This document shows, piece by piece, positions 32,433 through 41,910 of a stretch of 64,000 nucleotides of DNA. The notes beneath the pieces were generated by a model. The model saw only the letters and a list, made by a program, of their open reading frames with translations, was not told the DNA's origin and did no database searches. Location of the stretch: the NCBI RefSeq assembly GCF_014639315.1, contig NZ_BMFY01000006.1, forward strand, positions 62,001-126,000. Reading direction: 5' to 3'. A program made the position numbers and the translations under genes. The DNA is from Sediminivirga luteola (GTDB lineage Bacteria; Actinomycetota; Actinomycetes; Actinomycetales; Brevibacteriaceae). Within the stretch, counting starts at the first letter, position 1; each line of letters begins with the position of its first letter.

Positions 32433-35294
32433 GTGACCCGAATGAGGACGCGCGTCGCTGCCGGCGCCGTGGCCGCCATCGGCGCCCTGCTGGCAAGCAG
32501 CGGAGTAGCCGGCATGGCGATGGCCAGTGAAGCACCGGGGGAGCTGCCCCCGATCGCGGTCAACGAGGTGGAGACCGACGAGGACTGGATCGAGATCACC
32601 AACACCGGAGACCAGCCGGTCGACGTGTCCGGCTGGGTGGTCAAGGACGACAACGACACCCGTACGCTCGCCTTCCCCGAAGGATCCGTGGTGGAGCCCG
32701 GCGGGTTCCTGTCGATCCTCACCGGCGAGGGCGATGCCGGTTTCGGCCTGGGTGCCAATGACGAGGCCCGCATCTTCCTGCCCGACGGGGCGACCCTCGT
32801 CGACGAGTTCGCCTGGACGGGGCATCCCGCCACCAGTTACGGCCGCTGCCCCGACGGCACCGGCGAATTCGTCGTCACCGCCGAGCCGACCCGCGACGCG
32901 GCCAACGCCTGCGCCGCGCCGGTGGCCGAATCGCTCGTGCTGAACGAGATCTCCACCGCCGAGGACTGGGTGGAGCTGGGCAGCACCGCCACCGTCCCCG
33001 TCGATGCCTCCGGCCTGATCCTCGCTGCCGCCGACGGCTCGTGGAGCCAGAGCCTGCCGGCCGGTTCCGAGCTGGCCGCCGAAGGCCACTACGTCCTGGA
33101 CGCCGAACTGCCCGGCTCCGGCGGGGTGCGCCTGCTGGAAGCCGATGGTGAGACCGTCATCGACGCCTTCGACTGGACCGAGGCCGCCGAGACCAGCTAC
33201 GGCCGCTGCACCGACCGGTTCGGTGAATTCTCCGTGACCGCGGCGGCGACCCGCGGCACGGCCAACGACTGCGCACCGCCGGCGGCCGCTGAGGCGCTCG
33301 TCATCAACGAGGTTGAGTCCAACAACGACGACACCGACTGGGTGGAGCTGTTCCACATCGGCGACGAGCCGGTGGACATCAGCGGATACATCTTCCGCGA
33401 TGACAACGACAACCGCGGCTACACGCTGCCGGAAGGCTCCATCGTCGAGCCCGGCGACTTCTTCGTCATCGATCAGGCGCAGGGCGTGCGGCCCGGGTTC
33501 GACTTCGGCCTGGGAGCCAATGACGAGGTCCGGTTGTTCGCGCCCGACGGCGCCACCCTGATCGTCGAGTACAGCTGGACCGAGCACGCCGCCGTCACCT
33601 ACGGCCGCTGCCCCGACGGCACCGGAGAGATGCAGGACACCACCGTCTCCACCAAGGGCGGCCCGAACGACTGCTCCACCCCGCTGCGGATCAACGAGGT
33701 CGACGGCAAGGACGGCGGCTTCACCGAGCTGATCAACGTCGGCGTCGAGGACGTCGACGCCGGCGGCATGACGCTGCGCACCGCAGCCGGCCAGGAGACG
33801 GCCCTGAGCGGTACCCTCGCCCCCGAGGAGTACCTGGTGGTCGAGGAACTGGCATTCCAGGACGCCGATGGGATCGCGCTCCTGGAGGCCGATGGGAACG
33901 AGATCGACTCCTACGACTGGACCGGGCACGCTCAGACCAGCTACGGTCGCTGCCCCGACGGGCGCGGCGAGTTCGAGGTGACGGCCGAGGCGACCCCCGG
34001 TGCGGGCAATCTCTGCGAGGGCGTCACTCCGGTCTCACCCTGGCCCGGCGGCGAGGAGGTCGTGATCCTGGACGAGGAGGACGACTTCGAGGGCGATCTG
34101 AGCGGTCTGATCTACGAGCCCGGTGAGAACGGCGAACTGGGCACGATCTGGGCCGTGGAGAACGGCAACAGCCTGCTGTTCAAGATCCTTCCCGACGGGA
34201 ACGGCGGCTGGAGCCCGGACGTCGACGAGGAGTGGGCCGGCGGCCTGACCCTGCGGTACCCCGATGGCACCGGGGCGCCCGACTCCGAGGGCGTCACCCT
34301 CACCGACGCCGGTGCGGCCGGCGGCGTGTACGTCGGCACCGAGCGCAACAACGCCGAGAGCTCCGTGAGCCGCCCGTCCGTGCTGCGCTATGACATCTCC
34401 GACACCAGCGGCGAGCTGGTGGCGACGGATGAGTGGAACCTGGCCGAGGACTTCCCGAACCTGGGCGCCAATCTGGGCATCGAGGGCATCACCTGGATCC
34501 CGGACAGCTGGCTGACCGGGCAGGGCTTCCTGGACGAGTCCACCGGTGCCGCCTACGACCCGGCCGCCTACTCCGGTCACGGCGGGGGACTGTTCTTCGT
34601 CGGATTCGAGGGCACAGCGGCGGTCTACGCCTACGCGCTGTTCGACGACGGTTCCTTCCACCGCGTGGCGGAGATCCAGAGCTCCTTCGACATCGTCGCC
34701 GAGGTCCAGTTCGACCGGGACCGCGATGTCCTGTGGGTCATCTGCGACGACACCTGCCAGGGCCGCACCGCCACCTTCGAGGTGGACGAGGCCGGCGTCT
34801 TCGCCGAGACCGCCGTCTACGCCCGCCCCGCGGGCATGCCGGACCTGAACAACGAGGGCTTCACCTTCCTGGACGCGTCCCAGTGCGTCGACGGCCGGGT
34901 GCAGACCTTCTACTCGGATGACAACGACACGGACGGCTTCTCGCTGCGTTCGGGCACGCTGAACTGCGCACTGCAGGCCGATCCGGACCCGAGCGATCCG
35001 GATCCGAGCGATCCGGGTGCGGACCCGGAGCCGGGGCCGACCGAGCCGGGTGCGGACCCCGAGCCGACCCAGCCGGGCACTGAGCCGAACGAGCCGGGTG
35101 CCGATCCGGGCGACGCGGCTCAGCCGGGCGGCGGTTCCGGGCAGCAGCCGAGCGGATCGGACGACCGCGCCTCGGGTGGCGGCACCCTGCCGCGCACGGG
35201 CGCGGAGTTCGCCGGCCTGGCGCTCCTGGCGCTGGCGCTCATGGGCGCCGGCACCGCTGCGCTGCGGACGGCGCGCCGCCAGAACGGTCAGTGA
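32433..35294 (+). CDS. Wall-anchored protein with four lamin-tail-like repeats and a phytase-like propeller
   Basis: The 953-aa precursor starts at a GTG with AGGAG seven bases upstream. A signal peptide covers about 1-31. Four tandem lamin-tail-like domains follow (about 38-159, 160-280, 281-413, 414-527), each ending in a YGRC(P/T)D motif and a second Cys about 24 residues on, probably a disulfide. Residues 545-850 form a beta-propeller-like region with WAVENGNSLLFKILPDG and EGVTLTDAGAAGGVYVGT, like the esterase/phytase-like superfamily. A Pro/Asp/Glu repeat linker leads to LPRTG (about 919), a hydrophobic helix and an Arg-rich tail. It is covalently wall-bound. With the PHO-like box and the neighbouring phosphatase, a phosphate-scavenging hydrolase is likely. 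Confidence 0.85.
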   Translation: MTRMRTRVAAGAVAAIGALLASSGVAGMAMASEAPGELPPIAVNEVETDEDWIEITNTGDQPVDVSGWVVKDDNDTRTLAFPEGSVVEPGGFLSILTGEGDAGFGLGANDEARIFLPDGATLVDEFAWTGHPATSYGRCPDGTGEFVVTAEPTRDAANACAAPVAESLVLNEISTAEDWVELGSTATVPVDASGLILAAADGSWSQSLPAGSELAAEGHYVLDAELPGSGGVRLLEADGETVIDAFDWTEAAETSYGRCTDRFGEFSVTAAATRGTANDCAPPAAAEALVINEVESNNDDTDWVELFHIGDEPVDISGYIFRDDNDNRGYTLPEGSIVEPGDFFVIDQAQGVRPGFDFGLGANDEVRLFAPDGATLIVEYSWTEHAAVTYGRCPDGTGEMQDTTVSTKGGPNDCSTPLRINEVDGKDGGFTELINVGVEDVDAGGMTLRTAAGQETALSGTLAPEEYLVVEELAFQDADGIALLEADGNEIDSYDWTGHAQTSYGRCPDGRGEFEVTAEATPGAGNLCEGVTPVSPWPGGEEVVILDEEDDFEGDLSGLIYEPGENGELGTIWAVENGNSLLFKILPDGNGGWSPDVDEEWAGGLTLRYPDGTGAPDSEGVTLTDAGAAGGVYVGTERNNAESSVSRPSVLRYDISDTSGELVATDEWNLAEDFPNLGANLGIEGITWIPDSWLTGQGFLDESTGAAYDPAAYSGHGGGLFFVGFEGTAAVYAYALFDDGSFHRVAEIQSSFDIVAEVQFDRDRDVLWVICDDTCQGRTATFEVDEAGVFAETAVYARPAGMPDLNNEGFTFLDASQCVDGRVQTFYSDDNDTDGFSLRSGTLNCALQADPDPSDPDPSDPGADPEPGPTEPGADPEPTQPGTEPNEPGADPGDAAQPGGGSGQQPSGSDDRASGGGTLPRTGAEFAGLALLALALMGAGTAALRTARRQNGQ

Positions 35295-35470
35295 GACCGG
35301 GCGGCCGTCGGGCCTGAGCCACACCACGCGCCCTCCGGTGCCGGGAACCCCTGTACCGGAGGGCGCGCGGCGTTCACGGGGGACGTGCCGTCACAGCGTG
35401 ACGTGCCGTAGACGCCCGGGGATCGGGAGCTGCACTGCGGCGTCACCGCTTCGTAGGACAGCTCCCTAGC

Positions 35471-35546
35471 GACAAAACACCCTGTAAGTGACAGGACACC
35501 ACCGTAGACGGTGGTGTCCTGTCACTTACAGGGTGTTCTACGATGC
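35471..35546. repeat. 76-bp palindromic element, copy 1
   Basis: The core is a perfect 30-base inverted repeat (35476-35505 with 35508-35537), flanked by GACAA and CTACGATGC. A second copy of the same length lies at 44925-45000. It sits between convergent genes, the lamin-tail protein gene and lacI, where it could serve as a bidirectional terminator. Confidence 0.85.
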
Positions 35547-35589
35547 AACGCCACCCGGACGTGGGCTCAAGCAGTGTCCGGCCGTGAGC

Positions 35590-36612
35590 TTAGGCGGTGC
35601 CGCGGGTGGAGGACCGGGGGATGACCGCGCCTTCGATCAGGGTGCCCTGGAGTTCGGCGGCGCGCGGGTCGTCGCGCGTGACGGCGTCCAGCAGGGTGAC
35701 CGCGGCGCGGGCCAGGGCAGAGGGCCGCATGTCCAGCGCCGTGATCCCGGCCGAGCGGGTGTGCTCGGAGTCCGAGGCGGCGGCGATCTCCACGTCCTCC
35801 GGAACGCGCAGGCCCCGTTCACGCAGTGCGCGCATGATGCCGGCGGCGTGCCGCCCGGTCAGGCAGTACACCGCCTCGGGCGCGTCCCCGGCCCAGAGCC
35901 TCGCCGCCGCCTCCCGGCCGCCGTCTTCGCCCGCGGCCTCCGGCACCCTGAGCAGCACCGGCTCGATGCCGTTCTCCGCGCACCAGGAGTGATACGCCTC
36001 GATGGCGTCGAGGTTCCAGGAGTTCTCATCGGTGCCGGCCACGAAGGCGATCCGCTCGGCTCCGCCGGAGGCCAGGGTGCGCAGCATCCGGAGAGTATCG
36101 CCGGTGTCGTCCGTGGCGACCCAGGGGATGCGCTCGGAGCGCTGCGGATCGCGCCCGACCGTCACCATCGGCAGATCACGTTCCAGCAGCATCGTGACGA
36201 TGGGATCGTCGATGACCGGGTCCGTGACGATGTAACCGTCGAGGGACAGGGCGAGGGGCGAATGCGGGCTCCGGGTCAGATCCGGTACCAGCATCAGGCT
36301 CAGTCCGAGGTCGGCGGCGGCGTGGGCGGCAGCGCCCGAGAGGCGGGTGAAGTAGTCCACGCCGGAGGGAAGGTAGTCGCCGAGGGCGTCCAGTGGACGG
36401 ATCACCAGGCCCAGCGCTCCCATGCGTGACTCGCGCAGCGCCCGGGCCACCACATCGGCGCGGTAGCCCAGCTCGGCCGCAGCCTTGCGCACCCGCTCGC
36501 GCGTGGCCGGGCTCAGCGTGCCCTTGTCGTTGAGGGCGTGGGAGACGGCCGTGATGGACACGCCGGCGCGCTGGGCGACATCGCGGATGGTCACGCCGGA
36601 GCGCCTGGGCAT
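35590..36612 (-). CDS. LacI-family transcriptional regulator
   Basis: The 340-aa repressor has an N-terminal LacI helix-turn-helix (VTIRDVAQRAGVSITAVSHA, about 7-26) and hinge region (RADVVARALRESRMGALGLV). A periplasmic-binding-like effector domain follows. The ATG at 36612 has GGGAGG ten bases upstream; an ATG at 36630 would add six residues. It is divergent from the peptide importer operon, and two LacI-type operators lie between them, so it probably represses that operon and itself. The effector is unknown. Confidence 0.9.
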   Translation of the reverse strand: MPRRSGVTIRDVAQRAGVSITAVSHALNDKGTLSPATRERVRKAAAELGYRADVVARALRESRMGALGLVIRPLDALGDYLPSGVDYFTRLSGAAAHAAADLGLSLMLVPDLTRSPHSPLALSLDGYIVTDPVIDDPIVTMLLERDLPMVTVGRDPQRSERIPWVATDDTGDTLRMLRTLASGGAERIAFVAGTDENSWNLDAIEAYHSWCAENGIEPVLLRVPEAAGEDGGREAAARLWAGDAPEAVYCLTGRHAAGIMRALRERGLRVPEDVEIAAASDSEHTRSAGITALDMRPSALARAAVTLLDAVTRDDPRAAELQGTLIEGAVIPRSSTRGTA

Positions 36613-36680
36613 AGGCCACCGTCCTCCCATAGTCCTGATCCGTGCCGGTCCGTCCAGGCTAGCCCAGGTCCAGACTGAGG

Positions 36681-36730
36681 GTAAATCGTTTTGTAACAGT
36701 TGTGTTTCAGTCTTGTATAAAACGTTTTAT
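36681..36730. promoter_or_regulatory. Two LacI-type operators between lacI and the peptide importer
   Basis: ATAAAACGTTTTAT at 36717-36730 is a perfect 14-base palindrome with the central CG typical of LacI-family operators. GTAAATCGTTTTGTAAC at 36681-36697 is a degenerate second copy. Centre-to-centre spacing is about 35 bases. The region is AT-rich against its surroundings. Confidence 0.85.
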
Positions 36731-36781
36731 CACAGTAGCCTCGTCGCAACGTGGCATACATCACAGCACAGGAGCACAGCC

Positions 36782-38398
36782 ATGAACGTACGACAATCCT
36801 GCACCGCTGCGGCGGGCATCCTGGCCCTCACCCTGACCGGTTGCGGCGGCGGGGGAGCGGAGCCCGCCGCCCAGGCCGAGGTCGAGCCAGGCTACCTCGC
36901 GGTCGCCGATGACACCGCCACCGCCGAGGGGCCGGTCACCGTCCAGGTGGACTACGACTCCCAGGAGGACGGCGGCCTGGACCCGCAGCTGGCCACCACG
37001 GCCCGCTCCTGGTCCCTCTTCGGCCTGGTCTACGAGACCCTCGTGACGGTCGATGCGGAGTTCGGCTTCCAGCCCGGCCTCGCCACCTCCTGGGAGCAGC
37101 CGGACGAGACCACGTACATCTTCACCATCGACACCTCCGCGCAGTTCTCCAATGGACGTGCCCTCACCGTCGACGATGTCGCGGGCACCCTGGAGCGGCT
37201 GAAAGACGGCGTGGGGGTCTGGGCCGGCCAGATCGGACCGGTGGACTCGGTCGAGACGCTTGACGATACCAGGGTCCAGGTCAACCTCAGCGAGCCCTAC
37301 ACCCCCTTCCTGGCGGCGCTGGCAAACTCGCCGGCCGGCATCCTGCCGATGGAGGAGATCGAGTCCGGGCAGGTGGACATCGCCACCGAGATGCTGGGCA
37401 CCGGGCCCTTCGTGATGGAGAGCCACCGCCAGGACCAGAACTGGGTATTCAGCCGCCACGACGGCTACCGTCACGCCGGGGACGTGCTGATCACCGAGCT
37501 GCGGGTGGACATCGTCGGCGAGGACGCCACCCGGCAGGCTGCCCTCCGGGAGGGCAGCACGGCGCTGGCCAACTTCTCCAATGTGGACGCCCTGTCGCTG
37601 CTGGCGAACTCCGGGGCCACCATGTACAGCCAGCAGCAGAGCGACTTCTACTACATCCTCATCAACGGGCTGCGCGAGGATTCTCCGCTCAACGATCAGG
37701 ACCTCCGCTTCGCCCTCAACGCCGCGATCGACCGCCAGGCGCTCTCCAACTCCGCGCTGGCCGGGGAGAGCGCGCCCACCGGCGTGACGCCGTCCAACCT
37801 CCCCGGCGCCTGCGATCCCGCCGATCTTCCCTCGGCCGGCGTGGGCGCCGAGGGCGCCGCCGGGCTGATCGAGGCCAGCGGCTACGACGGTGAGCCGCTG
37901 GATCTGCTGGTGTACAACTCCGAGCCCGTGCTCGGCCAGATGGCGCAGGTCATCCAGCAGCAGCTGGAGGCCGCCGGCGTCACGGTGAACATCGAACAGC
38001 TGGACACCGCGGCGTACTACGAGCGCACCCACTCCACCGTGCCCGGGAACTTCGACATGGCGCTCGGCTGGTACGCCGGCTACGGCGACCCGGCCATGGT
38101 GACCCGCTGGTGGAACCCCGACATCGCCGGATTCAGCGCCGCCTTCGCCGGCAGCCATGAGGACCTCAACGGGCTCATCGACCAGGCCGCAGCGGAGTCC
38201 GAGCCGGCGGCGCGTGAACAGGTCTTCACCGAGCTGTGCCACACCGTCGACGAGTACTCCGAGATGGTCCCCCTGGTACACCGCCCCGGCATCGTCGGCC
38301 TCAACCCCGATCTGCTCACCATGGACCTCGCCGCGAACGAGGGCTACGGCGACTTCCTGCGATACCTGCCCACCGCGCGGCCGGTGAGCGCCGGATGA
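36782..38398 (+). CDS. Peptide-type ABC transporter binding lipoprotein
   Basis: The 538-aa protein has a signal peptide with lipobox LTGC (Cys near 21), then a family 5 solute-binding domain (SBP_bac_5) covering most of the length. Typical stretches are GLVYETLVTVDAEFGFQPGL, then FTIDTSAQFSNGRALTVDDV and LRFALNAAIDRQAL. AGGAG precedes the ATG. It is the first gene of a LacI-controlled operon. The amidase/peptidase genes downstream suggest that the ligand is a peptide or peptide-like amide. Confidence 0.92.
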   Translation: MNVRQSCTAAAGILALTLTGCGGGGAEPAAQAEVEPGYLAVADDTATAEGPVTVQVDYDSQEDGGLDPQLATTARSWSLFGLVYETLVTVDAEFGFQPGLATSWEQPDETTYIFTIDTSAQFSNGRALTVDDVAGTLERLKDGVGVWAGQIGPVDSVETLDDTRVQVNLSEPYTPFLAALANSPAGILPMEEIESGQVDIATEMLGTGPFVMESHRQDQNWVFSRHDGYRHAGDVLITELRVDIVGEDATRQAALREGSTALANFSNVDALSLLANSGATMYSQQQSDFYYILINGLREDSPLNDQDLRFALNAAIDRQALSNSALAGESAPTGVTPSNLPGACDPADLPSAGVGAEGAAGLIEASGYDGEPLDLLVYNSEPVLGQMAQVIQQQLEAAGVTVNIEQLDTAAYYERTHSTVPGNFDMALGWYAGYGDPAMVTRWWNPDIAGFSAAFAGSHEDLNGLIDQAAAESEPAAREQVFTELCHTVDEYSEMVPLVHRPGIVGLNPDLLTMDLAANEGYGDFLRYLPTARPVSAG

Positions 38399-38445
38399 GC
38401 CCGGGATCGGCGCGGCCGGCACGGGAAAGCGGGGGCGACTAGCCG

Positions 38446-39414
38446 ATGCGCGCCGTCCTCCGCTGGACGCTCACCCGCCTGCTGATCATGGCAGTGACGC
38501 TGCTGGGAACGTCCGTCGTGATCTTCTTCGCGGTACGGCAGATGCCCGGCGGTTACGAGAGCGTCGTCTTAGGCCCGCTCGCCTCCGAGGAGCAGCGGCA
38601 GGCCGCGGCTGAACGCTACGGCCTGGACCAGCCCGTCCTGGTGCAGTACTGGCACTGGGTCACCGGCGCGGTGCAGGGCGACTTCGGGATCTCCCTGGTC
38701 AGCCAGGTCCCGGTCATCCAGGAACTCGCCCTGCGCCTGCCGGTCACCGTCACCCTGGCGCTCATGGCGCTCAGCGCCGCGGTCCTCATCGGCGTCCCGC
38801 TGGGCGTGCTGACCGGTCTGCGGAGCACCTCGCGCTCCGGCGGCGCCCTGGGCCGCACGGTGGCAGGGCTGGGCATCAGCGTGCCGGAGTTCGTGCTCGG
38901 CTCCGTCGCCCTCTTCGTCGTCTCCAGTGTCGCCTCGTGTTTCTCCGTCGGCAATCTGGCCAGCCTCAGCGGCGAGCCGGCCACGCTGGTGCGCGCCCTG
39001 GTGCTGCCGGCAGCTGTGCTGGGCCTGTACTGCCTGGCGGCGACGGCGCGCACCACCCGCGATGCGGTGATGAACGTCCTGGTGGAACCGCACGTCACGG
39101 CCGCCGTGGCACGCGGTGAGACCCCCGGGCACATCGTGCGCCATCATGTGCTGCGCAACGCCTCGGTCCCGGTGCTCACCCTGCTGGGCACGATCACCGC
39201 GTACCTGCTCGGCGGCGCCGTCATCGTGGAGACCGTGTTCAACATCCCGGGTGTGGGCTCCTATATGGTCACCGGCCTGGGCCGCCACGACTACGCCGTG
39301 GTCCAGGCGACCGTGCTGCTGGCCGCCGTCGCGTTCATCGTCATCAACACCGTCCTGGACATCGCGGCCTCCCTGGTGGACCCGCGTGTGGCTGCGGCAG
39401 GAGGCCGCCGATGA
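38446..39414 (+). CDS. Peptide ABC transporter permease (DppB-type)
   Basis: The 322-aa permease begins with a helix and the family motif FFAVRQMPGGYESVVLGPL near 27-45, then AAERYGLDQPVLVQYWHWV. The coupling region contains AVARGETPGHIVRHHVLRNA near 223-242. About six membrane segments are predicted. It overlaps the next permease gene by four bases. Confidence 0.92.
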   Translation: MRAVLRWTLTRLLIMAVTLLGTSVVIFFAVRQMPGGYESVVLGPLASEEQRQAAAERYGLDQPVLVQYWHWVTGAVQGDFGISLVSQVPVIQELALRLPVTVTLALMALSAAVLIGVPLGVLTGLRSTSRSGGALGRTVAGLGISVPEFVLGSVALFVVSSVASCFSVGNLASLSGEPATLVRALVLPAAVLGLYCLAATARTTRDAVMNVLVEPHVTAAVARGETPGHIVRHHVLRNASVPVLTLLGTITAYLLGGAVIVETVFNIPGVGSYMVTGLGRHDYAVVQATVLLAAVAFIVINTVLDIAASLVDPRVAAAGGRR

Positions 39415-40271
39415 GAAGACTCGACCTCGCCGTCCTCCGGCGCCGTCCCGGTGCCTCGCGAGACCCGCTCATGGTGGCGGCCGGCATCGTCCTGGGGCTG
39501 CTGTGCCTGCTGGCGCTCGTGGCGGCGCTGGTGCCGTTCGCCGGCAGCCCGACCGAGATCAGCGGCCCGCGGCTGTCCCCGCCCAGCTGGGAGTACCCGC
39601 TGGGCACCGACTCCCTCGGCCGTTCGCTGCTGCCCCGCCTGCTGGAGGGCATCGGCGTGACCCTGGTCGTCTCGGCCACCGCGGTGCTCATCACGGCGGT
39701 GCTGAGCACCGCCATCGGGATCGTCGCCGGCTACGCCGGCGGCTGGCTGCGCGAGACCGTGATGCGCGTGGTTGACGTGCTCTACGCCTTCCCCGCGATC
39801 ATCCTGGCGATCCTGGTCGCGGCCGTGCTCGGCGCCGGCCGGGTGGCGACCGTCTCGGCGATCGTCCTGGTCACCGTGCCGCTCATGGTGCGGATGATCG
39901 CCGCGCAGGCCGCCACCGTGGCGCACCGGGACTTCGTCACCTCGGCGCGGATCTCCGGCGTGCGGTTGCCGGTCATCCTCTACCGGCACATCCTCAGCGG
40001 CGTCGGCGGCACCCTCGCCGTGCAGGGCACCTATGCGCTCAGCGTCGGCATCCTGGTCGAGGGCGGCCTGAGCTTCCTCGGCCAGGGCGTGCAGCTGCCG
40101 CAATCCTCGCTGGGCCTGCTCGTGCAGGAAGGCGCCGTGTACATGGTCGCCGCTCCCTGGCTGCTGTTCGCCCCGGCCGCCGTCCTGGTGGCCTCCATCC
40201 TGTCCATTACCGTCATCGGCGACACCCTCCGGGACCGCCTGGAACCCCGGGAAGTGAGGAGCCTGGCATGA
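39411..40271 (+). CDS. Peptide ABC transporter permease (DppC-type)
   Basis: The 286-aa permease has the DppC-type extracytoplasmic motif YPLGTDSLGRSLLPRLLEGI (about 63-82). The coupling loop has TSARISGVRLPVILYRHILS near 179-198, and the signature EGGLSFLGQGVQLPQSSLG follows. Its start and stop overlap the neighbouring genes by four bases. Confidence 0.92.
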   Translation: MRRLDLAVLRRRPGASRDPLMVAAGIVLGLLCLLALVAALVPFAGSPTEISGPRLSPPSWEYPLGTDSLGRSLLPRLLEGIGVTLVVSATAVLITAVLSTAIGIVAGYAGGWLRETVMRVVDVLYAFPAIILAILVAAVLGAGRVATVSAIVLVTVPLMVRMIAAQAATVAHRDFVTSARISGVRLPVILYRHILSGVGGTLAVQGTYALSVGILVEGGLSFLGQGVQLPQSSLGLLVQEGAVYMVAAPWLLFAPAAVLVASILSITVIGDTLRDRLEPREVRSLA

Positions 40272-41116
40272 CTGCTGGCACCGCCGGTACTGCCGGCGAG
40301 AAGGACGGCGTCATCGTCTCCGTCACCGGCCTGGCCGCCGCCTATCGCGTCCGCGGTGAGGACAGCCCGGCCCTGGCGGGCGTCGACCTGCGCGTCGATG
40401 CCGGTGAGCGGCTGGGCATCGTGGGGGAGTCCGGCTCCGGCAAGACGACCCTGGCCCTGGCGCTCGGCGGTATGCTGCCGCGCAGCTGCCACCTCTCGGC
40501 CGGACGGATCGAGAGCTGTGGCACCACGGTGCGCGGTGCCGGCGGCGAGACCGCCGACGCGGCTCAGCTGCGCGCCCTGCGACGGGAGCGGATCGCCTTC
40601 ATCGCGCAGGACCCCGCCGCCTCGCTCGACCCGACCATGCGCATCGGCCGGCAGTTCTCCCTGGCGATGCGGGCCCAGGGGACGCCGATGACGGACGCCG
40701 CCATCGACGAGGCCCTCGCCGCCGTGCGGATCGAGCGCCCGGACGAAGTGCGCCGGCTCTACCCGCACCAGATCTCCGGCGGCATGGCTCAGCGGGTGGC
40801 CATCGCCATGGCCGTGGCCAGGCGGCCGCAGCTGCTCATCGCCGACGAGCCGACTGCCGCGCTCGACGCCGAGGTGCGCACCGAAGTGCTCGGCCTGATC
40901 GTCCGTCTCGCGGAGGAACACCGCATCACCCTGCTGTGGGTCAGCCACGACATCCCGGCCGTGCGCCGTTGGTGCACCCGTGCGGTCGTGATGAACGAGG
41001 GCCGCATCGTGGAGGAGGGGCCCGTGGGAACCGTCCTGGTGGAGCCGGAGCACGCCTACACCCGGCAGCTGGTGAACGCGCTGCGGGCCGAGGGAACGGA
41101 AGGAGACGGCCGATGA
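40268..41116 (+). CDS. Peptide ABC transporter ATPase (DppD-type)
   Basis: The 282-aa ATPase has Walker A GESGSGKTTLALAL, Q-loop IAFIAQDPAASLDP, signature ISGGMAQRVAIAMAV, Walker B LLIADEPTAALDAEV and H-loop LWVSHDI. It has the usual DppD feature of a C-terminal EPEHAYTRQLVNAL segment. The protein is shorter than typical DppD (about 330) and lacks the Cys-rich C-terminal extension. It is coupled to its neighbours by four-base overlaps. Confidence 0.92.
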   Translation: MTAGTAGTAGEKDGVIVSVTGLAAAYRVRGEDSPALAGVDLRVDAGERLGIVGESGSGKTTLALALGGMLPRSCHLSAGRIESCGTTVRGAGGETADAAQLRALRRERIAFIAQDPAASLDPTMRIGRQFSLAMRAQGTPMTDAAIDEALAAVRIERPDEVRRLYPHQISGGMAQRVAIAMAVARRPQLLIADEPTAALDAEVRTEVLGLIVRLAEEHRITLLWVSHDIPAVRRWCTRAVVMNEGRIVEEGPVGTVLVEPEHAYTRQLVNALRAEGTEGDGR

Positions 41117-41910
41117 GGGCCGAGGAGCCCGCCGGCACGGCAGGTGCCGAGGCAGTCCTGGACATGCGCGGCGTCGGAGTCGCCCTCGGTCAAGGCCGGC
41201 GGCGACGCACGGTGCTGCATGACGTCACCCTGCGGATCGAACCCGGCCGCACCATGGGCCTGATCGGCTCATCCGGTTCGGGAAAGACGACCGCGGGGCG
41301 GATCGCGCTGGGGCTGCTGCGCCCGGACACCGGCACCGTGACCGTCTCCGGGATGCCCTACAGCAGATTCCGCCGGGAGCACGCCGGCAAGGTGCAGGCG
41401 GTGCTGCAGAGCCCGCAATGGTCGTTCAACCCGCGCCGCCGGCTGGGCGATTCCATCACGGAGCCGCTCGGGGTCGTGGCGCGCACCCCGCACGGCCCGG
41501 GCCGGATCGACCGGGAGGCGCGCCGCGAACTCTGCCTCACGATGCTCCGCCAGGTCGGGCTCGATCCGGCCCACGCCGGGCGCTACCCCCACGAGCTCTC
41601 CGGCGGGCAGCGGCAGCGCGCCGCCATCGCCCGCGCGCTGATCACAGGACCGGAGTTCGTGGTGTTCGACGAGGCGGTCAGCGCCCTGGACGTCGCCGTC
41701 CAGCAGAAGGTCCTGCGGCTGATCCGGCAGCTGCAGGAGACGCACGGATTCGGCGCGCTGTTCATCTCCCACGACCTCGCCGCCACCCGCATCGCCTCCG
41801 ACCGCATCGCGGTGATGCTGGCCGGGGAGATCGTGGAGGAGGGCAGTCCCGCCGATGTGCTCGACAACCCCGGACATCCCTACACCCGACGACTCCTGGA
41901 GACGCTATGA
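41113..41910 (+). CDS. Peptide ABC transporter ATPase (DppF-type)
   Basis: The 265-aa ATPase partners the preceding gene. Walker A is GSSGSGKTTAGRIAL, the Q-loop is VLQSPQWSFNPRRRL, the signature is LSGGQRQRAAIARAL, Walker B is FVVFDEAVSALDVAV and the H-loop is LFISHDLA. Walker B ends in DEAVSALD, a common variant in this family. The start is fixed by the ATGA overlap with the upstream gene. Confidence 0.92.
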   Translation: MRAEEPAGTAGAEAVLDMRGVGVALGQGRRRRTVLHDVTLRIEPGRTMGLIGSSGSGKTTAGRIALGLLRPDTGTVTVSGMPYSRFRREHAGKVQAVLQSPQWSFNPRRRLGDSITEPLGVVARTPHGPGRIDREARRELCLTMLRQVGLDPAHAGRYPHELSGGQRQRAAIARALITGPEFVVFDEAVSALDVAVQQKVLRLIRQLQETHGFGALFISHDLAATRIASDRIAVMLAGEIVEEGSPADVLDNPGHPYTRRLLETL

